NCBI RefSeq assembly: GCF_946481715.1
Contig: NZ_CAMLOV010000001.1
Coordinates: forward strand, 40,467-104,466
Length of the DNA stretch: 64,000 nt
Direction of reading: 5' to 3'
From: an uncultured Mucilaginibacter sp.
GTDB taxonomy: Bacteria > Bacteroidota > Bacteroidia > Sphingobacteriales > Sphingobacteriaceae
Position 1 is the stretch's first letter, and each line of letters begins with the position of its first letter. Made by a program: the position numbers and the translations under genes. This document shows, piece by piece, positions 60,696 through 64,000 of the stretch. A model generated the notes under the pieces. That model saw nothing but the letters and a program-made list of their open reading frames with translations, searched no databases and had not been told where the DNA came from.

Positions 60696-61262
60696 TTAAA
60701 AAGCGAAGCCCGCATGCAACCCCAGGAAGCTTACTTTAATAGCGCTATTTGCCATGGGGAAGGTAGATTGATAGCGCAACGATGCGATGAAGTGTTGCTT
60801 GCCAGCTGGCAGTTCCAGGCCAATTTGAGGCGAATAAACAAAAGCCGTACCTGCTTCGTAAGAACTGCGTGGCGTGCCGGAAAAGAAAGCAGCGCCTATT
60901 TCGCCTTGCGCAAACCATAACGGATTGAGGTAATACTTTAACCCCAGCTTTGCCGGTACCGATTTTACCCCAATATAATTTACCTGCGGGATATTTGGGG
61001 GTTGCGCAACGGATTGCCTTTTGCCTAAAAAGTAATTATAGCCGCCGGCAATAGTAAAATAAAGTTTTTTGTTGAGCGGGAGCCCTACCTGCACCGCACC
61101 GCCAAACATAGCACTGTGCGTGTTGGCAAGTGTGCCGGTTGTCTTCCCGATATCAGGCCCTAGACTAAATTGTGCTTTGTTGGGGTATTGGGCGCGTGCT
61201 GCATCCGGCAAAATAACCAGGCAGCAAATGGCCGCCACCGCCCCAACGATAACCCGATACAT
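60696..61262 (-). CDS. Small outer membrane beta-barrel protein, paralogue 3 of 3 (most diverged)
   Basis: 188 residues from the ATG at 61262, which gives a good signal peptide (M-Y-R-V-I-V-G-A-V-A-A-I-C-C ending A-R-A-Q); a longer frame to 61298 also exists. Landmarks F-S-L-G-P-D-I-G-K-T-T-G, F-G-G-A-V-Q-V-G-L-P, A-G-G-Y-N-Y-F-L-G and A-Q-G-E-I-G-A-A-F-F-S-G follow the two paralogues downstream. The 290-base gap to paralogue 2 holds only its upstream region. Confidence 0.78.
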   Translation of the reverse strand: MYRVIVGAVAAICCLVILPDAARAQYPNKAQFSLGPDIGKTTGTLANTHSAMFGGAVQVGLPLNKKLYFTIAGGYNYFLGKRQSVAQPPNIPQVNYIGVKSVPAKLGLKYYLNPLWFAQGEIGAAFFSGTPRSSYEAGTAFVYSPQIGLELPAGKQHFIASLRYQSTFPMANSAIKVSFLGLHAGFAF

Positions 61263-61301
61263 CTTAAAATTGATAATTAACCGGTAGCCTTGCATCATTT
61301 C

Positions 61302-62084
61302 TTATTTTCCTTTAAACTCTGCCTTACGTTTGCCCAAAAAAGCGGCAACACCTTCTGTAAAATCTTCGGTAGCAAAACAACCGGAGAACTCGTTTATCTC
61401 TACCTCAAAACCGTTAATGCCATCTGTTGAAGCGGCATTAACGGCTTTTATTGCTGATGCCAAAGCAAGCGGTGCGCGCATGAGTATTTTGTTGAGGATC
61501 TCCTCCGCTTTTGGCAGCAGATCATCCTGAAAAACTACGTGGTTCACCAACCCCGCTTGCAATGCCTCGGCAGCGGTTACCATATCTGCCGTCATGATCA
61601 TCTCCAGCGCCTTGCCGCGCCCTACCAGTTGCGTTAAGCGTTGGGTACCACCATAGCCTGGAATAAGACCTAAAGTCACCTCCGGCAGCCCCATTTTGGC
61701 GTTATCGCTGGCTATGCGGATGTGGCATGCCATGGCAAGTTCCAGTCCTCCACCTAATGCGAAACCATTTACGGCGGCAATAACGGGTTTGCTGCCGTTA
61801 GCTATTGCATTAAATACATTGGTTTGCGCTTCTTGTGCTATTGCCCGGCCACCTTCGGCATCTACGCCCACAAACTCGGCAATATCTGCACCGGCTACAA
61901 AGGCTTTGGTGCCTGCACCGGTAATGATGATGCCACCTACTTCGGTATCAGCAAATGCGTTTGTAAACGCGCTATGTAGCTCCGCAAGGGTTTGTTTGTT
62001 GAGGGCATTCAGCTTGCTTTCGCGGTTGATGGTGATGTATCGGATGCGCCCTTTATTTGCTATCAGTAAATTTTGGTAGTGCAT
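61302..62084 (-). CDS. Enoyl-CoA hydratase/isomerase (crotonase) family protein
   Basis: 260 residues, the usual length. The CoA-binding A-G-A-D-I-A-E-F at 64-71 and oxyanion region G-F-A-L-G-G-G-L-E-L-A are intact, and both catalytic glutamates of hydratases are present: E115 (in G-G-L-E-L-A) and E135 (in G-L-P-E-V). Adds water to short-chain trans-2-enoyl-CoA in fatty acid or amino acid breakdown. The B12-binding subunit gene lies ten bases upstream, so the pair is probably one operon. Confidence 0.93.
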   Translation of the reverse strand: MHYQNLLIANKGRIRYITINRESKLNALNKQTLAELHSAFTNAFADTEVGGIIITGAGTKAFVAGADIAEFVGVDAEGGRAIAQEAQTNVFNAIANGSKPVIAAVNGFALGGGLELAMACHIRIASDNAKMGLPEVTLGLIPGYGGTQRLTQLVGRGKALEMIMTADMVTAAEALQAGLVNHVVFQDDLLPKAEEILNKILMRAPLALASAIKAVNAASTDGINGFEVEINEFSGCFATEDFTEGVAAFLGKRKAEFKGK

Positions 62085-62094
62085 GCTTATGGTA

Positions 62095-62517
62095 TTAAAA
62101 GTTACGGTTGGCGTGTACCCATTCGGTAATGTATTTTACAATATCCGCCGTACTGGTACCGGGCGGGAAGAGTTCCCCTACGCCTATTTTTTTCAGTTCG
62201 GCCATATCATCGGCGGGGATAATGCCGCCGCCGGTAAGCAGTACATCGTCCATACCCTTTTGTTTGATGAGCGCCATTACCTTTGGGAAAACCGTCATAT
62301 GTGCGCCCGAGAGGATACTGATACCTATCGCGTCCACATCTTCCTGCAGGGCGGTGTTTACCACCATCTCGGGCGTTTGGCGCAAACCGGTGTAAATTAC
62401 CTCCATGCCGGCATCGCGTAGGGTGGTGGCAATAATGCGGGCGCCGCGGTCGTGCCCATCCAGCCCTACTTTGGCTATTAATACACGAATGGGGCGGTTA
62501 AATTGGGTATCGCTCAT
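62095..62517 (-). CDS. Free-standing cobalamin-binding domain (methylmalonyl-CoA mutase small subunit type)
   Basis: 140 residues from the ATG at 62517 ([16 protein letters not shown]); the frame runs further back but that part is non-conserved sequence overlapping intergenic repeats. D20-G-H22-D-R-G25 is the base-off/His-on B12 motif, H22 replacing the lower ligand of cobalt; S-I-L-S-G and T-G-G-G complete the Rossmann pocket. The barrel (substrate) subunit is not in the window. This is the split arrangement seen in isobutyryl-CoA or archaeal-type methylmalonyl-CoA mutases. Confidence 0.92.
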   Translation of the reverse strand: MSDTQFNRPIRVLIAKVGLDGHDRGARIIATTLRDAGMEVIYTGLRQTPEMVVNTALQEDVDAIGISILSGAHMTVFPKVMALIKQKGMDDVLLTGGGIIPADDMAELKKIGVGELFPPGTSTADIVKYITEWVHANRNF

Positions 62518-62565
62518 GGTAAACGGCGGTTGGTTGGCGTAAAAGTAAGAAATTGTTTCTGTTCC

Positions 62566-62591
62566 GTAGAGACGCAATATTTTGCGTCTCC
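62566..62591. repeat. Short palindromic intergenic element
   Basis: GAGACGCAA (62569-62577), loop TATT, TTGCGTCTC (62582-62590): perfect nine-base arms. Elements of this GTAGAGACGC type recur in many Bacteroidota genomes; only this copy is in the window. Confidence 0.6.
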
Positions 62592-62669
62592 CGTCAAGCG
62601 ATTGGTTTGCACATGTTGTTCTACTGTGCCCTGTTAGGAGCGGGCAGTGTTGTATGTTAAGCCTGTGGA

Positions 62670-62870
62670 TGTTCATTTCTTTTGACAGCAAAAGAAACGA
62701 ACCAAAGAAAACTGCCGGCTGCGCCCTGTTCTATGAAAGGTTGTGTTTTAGCACTGCCAGTAGTTGCCGAACAGGACAAGGCCGGTTTTTTTTGGCTTCG
62801 CTGGGCCTGTTGTTATTCCTGTTGCAAATCAAAATCCTTTAATCGTATAAATCCGCTTAATCCCGGTTCA
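62670..62870. other. Non-coding stretch resembling a recurrent repeat-type sequence
   Basis: Contains the perfect inverted repeat TTTCTTTTG / CAAAAGAAA at 62676-62697 followed by GAACCAAAGAAAA, a sequence type common between genes of Bacteroidota and often miscalled as small genes (K-R-N-E-P-K-K frames). The whole gap 62518-63110 has no convincing gene; open frames at 62582-62842 and 62682-62981 lack coding character. Confidence 0.35.
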
Positions 62871-63032
62871 GACATTCTTCGCGATAGGGATGGGCGCGGA
62901 TACCGGCCCGTTCGTAAAGCCTGCAGGCGTATGAGCAGACAGCCCGGGCCAAAGGCATCGTCATCATTAAATATGCGCTGACTAATAACGATAGCTTTTA
63001 AAGTGAAATATTTTTACAAGTATTAAAAAACA

Positions 63033-63046
63033 TGCAAAATTTTGCA
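63033..63046. promoter_or_regulatory. 14-bp palindrome upstream of glnS
   Basis: TGCAAAATTTTGCA is a perfect palindrome, 13 bases upstream of the -33 element of the glnS promoter. It could bind a dimeric regulator or merely reflect repeated TTTTGCA promoter-like motifs. Confidence 0.3.
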
Positions 63047-63058
63047 AAACCGCATAAT

Positions 63059-63091
63059 TTTGCAAACACGCGTAAACTATCCGTACTTTTG
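63059..63091 (+). promoter_or_regulatory. glnS promoter (-33 TTTG, -7 TACTTTTG)
   Basis: TTTG at 63059-63062 and TACTTTTG at 63084-63091 are separated by 21 bases, matching the Bacteroidota TTTG/TAnnTTTG promoter. The -7 element ends 19 bases before the ATG. Confidence 0.7.
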
Positions 63092-63110
63092 CAGCCTGTA
63101 TTTACACACC

Positions 63111-64000
63111 ATGAGCGAAGAAAGATCACTGAATTTTATAGAGGAAATTGTTGAGGGCGATATTGCCGAAGGTAAGAACGGAGGCAGGGTTTTAACCCGT
63201 TTCCCGCCCGAGCCTAATGGTTACTTGCATATCGGGCACGCCAAATCCATATGCTTAAACTTTGGGCTTGCCCAGCGCTACGGCGGCAAAACCAACCTGC
63301 GCTTTGATGATACCAACCCTGTAAAAGAGGATGTGGAATATGTTGACAGTATTAAGGAAGACGTAAAATGGCTTGGGTTCGACTGGGCTGAAGAACTTTA
63401 CGCATCCGACTATTTTGATAAACTATATGAGCTGGCCGTTGAACTAATAAAACAAGGCCTTGCCTATGTGGACGACAGCACCGCCGAGGAAATTGCCGCA
63501 CAAAAAGGCACCCCAACCGAACCGGGTGTGGGTAACGAGTACCGCAACCGTAGCGTGGAAGAAAACCTGCAACTGTTTGCCGATATGAAGGCCGGCAAAT
63601 ACCCCGACGGCGCCAAAGTGCTGCGCGCAAAGCTTGATTTGGCTTCGCCAAACATGCACCTGCGCGACCCGCTGATGTACCGCATTAAGCATGCACACCA
63701 CCACCGTACCGGCGATGCCTGGTGCATTTACCCGATGTACGATTTTGCGCACGGGCAAAGCGATGCTATTGAAGAAATTACGCACTCGATTTGCACGGTG
63801 GAATTTATCCCCCACCGCCCGCTATACGAGTGGTTTATAGAGAAACTAAACCTGTTCCCGAGCAAGCAATACGAGTTTGCCCGACTGAACCTGAACTATA
63901 CGGTAATGAGCAAGCGCAAGCTGCTGCAACTGGTTACCGATGGGCATGTAGATGGCTGGGACGACCCGCGTATGCCAACCATAAGCGGTTTGCGCCGCCG
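63111..64000 (+). CDS. glnS: Glutamine--tRNA ligase, N-terminal part (runs off the window)
   Basis: Class I aminoacyl-tRNA synthetase that charges tRNA-Gln. The 296 codons present include the [17 protein letters not shown] motif (about 32-45), [11 protein letters not shown], the [10 protein letters not shown] glutamine pocket and V-M-S-K-R-K-L (the KMSKS equivalent). The start [10 protein letters not shown] fits the family and the promoter spacing. About 260 residues are expected beyond the right edge. Presence of GlnRS means that tRNA-Gln is charged directly rather than only through GatCAB. Confidence 0.97.
   Translation, partial: MSEERSLNFIEEIVEGDIAEGKNGGRVLTRFPPEPNGYLHIGHAKSICLNFGLAQRYGGKTNLRFDDTNPVKEDVEYVDSIKEDVKWLGFDWAEELYASDYFDKLYELAVELIKQGLAYVDDSTAEEIAAQKGTPTEPGVGNEYRNRSVEENLQLFADMKAGKYPDGAKVLRAKLDLASPNMHLRDPLMYRIKHAHHHRTGDAWCIYPMYDFAHGQSDAIEEITHSICTVEFIPHRPLYEWFIEKLNLFPSKQYEFARLNLNYTVMSKRKLLQLVTDGHVDGWDDPRMPTISGLRR

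Noticed and set aside
62518..62691. N-terminal 58-residue extension of the B12-binding protein
   Set aside because: The extension covers the GAGACGC palindrome and lacks any conserved feature; the ATG at 62517 gives the standard domain length.
62582..62981. Two plus-strand frames of 86 and 99 codons with K-R-N-E-P-K-K type sequence
   Set aside because: This is the frame produced by a recurrent repeat-type intergenic sequence; frames overlap each other and contain inverted repeats instead of coding character.

Overview
The window looks like a chromosomal stretch of a member of the Bacteroidota, most likely Sphingobacteriaceae close to Mucilaginibacter or Pedobacter. This rests on TAnnTTTG-type -7 promoter elements, large TonB-dependent receptors with an N-terminal carboxypeptidase-like domain, a type B T9SS (gliding-motility type) C-terminal domain, PorT/OmpA-type beta-barrels, a TPR-TM-HTH regulator, and short intergenic palindromic repeats. 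The genus is inferred from protein resemblance, not computed. No rRNA, tRNA, CRISPR array, transposase or prophage was seen.

Layout. 0-7 kb: the tail of a probable esterase, two small unknown genes (one with a palindromic repeat in its 5' end), murQ, an S41 protease, a lipoprotein and a NagZ-like GH3 enzyme (cell-wall recycling flavour). 7-15.5 kb: a beta-barrel, then an LPS/lipid A-core type cluster: DUF5672-like glycosyltransferase, MsbA-like ABC exporter, two GT9, one GT2, one GT4 and one GT90. 15.6-28 kb: mostly housekeeping genes (meaB, Xaa-Pro aminopeptidase, an OmpA-family protein with strong codon bias, a 47-aa membrane protein, RidA, recG, M28 peptidase, MFS), then a TPR-HTH regulator, a small zinc-ribbon protein and a polysaccharide deacetylase. 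29-33.5 kb: a TetR / HMA-like / MFS efflux unit with a palindromic operator, an unknown membrane protein and a PfkB kinase. 33.5-40.7 kb: a T9SS-exported protein with six tandem Ig-like repeats, a GH20 hexosaminidase, and a divergent pair of NrtR-type regulator and Tat-exported TIM-barrel protein sharing a 21-bp palindrome.

40.8-52.5 kb holds the most interesting block: a MINPP-type histidine phosphatase (phytase family) behind a TonB receptor plus beta-helix lipoprotein pair, preceded by a second receptor/lipoprotein pair. Upstream of three of these genes are direct repeats of a TTAACA-like heptamer in exact 11-bp register, the architecture of a Pho box. A fourth, degenerate site precedes a small membrane protein and a GT4 glycosyltransferase. 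I infer a phosphate-starvation regulon for organophosphate capture and possibly lipid remodelling.

52.5-64 kb: ankyrin, VOC and ECF sigma genes; a YtxH / holin-X / unknown stress-type operon; an AI-2E family transporter; an NtrC-type response regulator followed at once by a 71-aa protein that looks like a free-standing histidine phosphotransfer (DHp) hairpin; three paralogous small beta-barrels in a row; a crotonase and a free-standing B12-binding subunit (functionally linkable to meaB); and the 5' part of glnS, which runs off the end.
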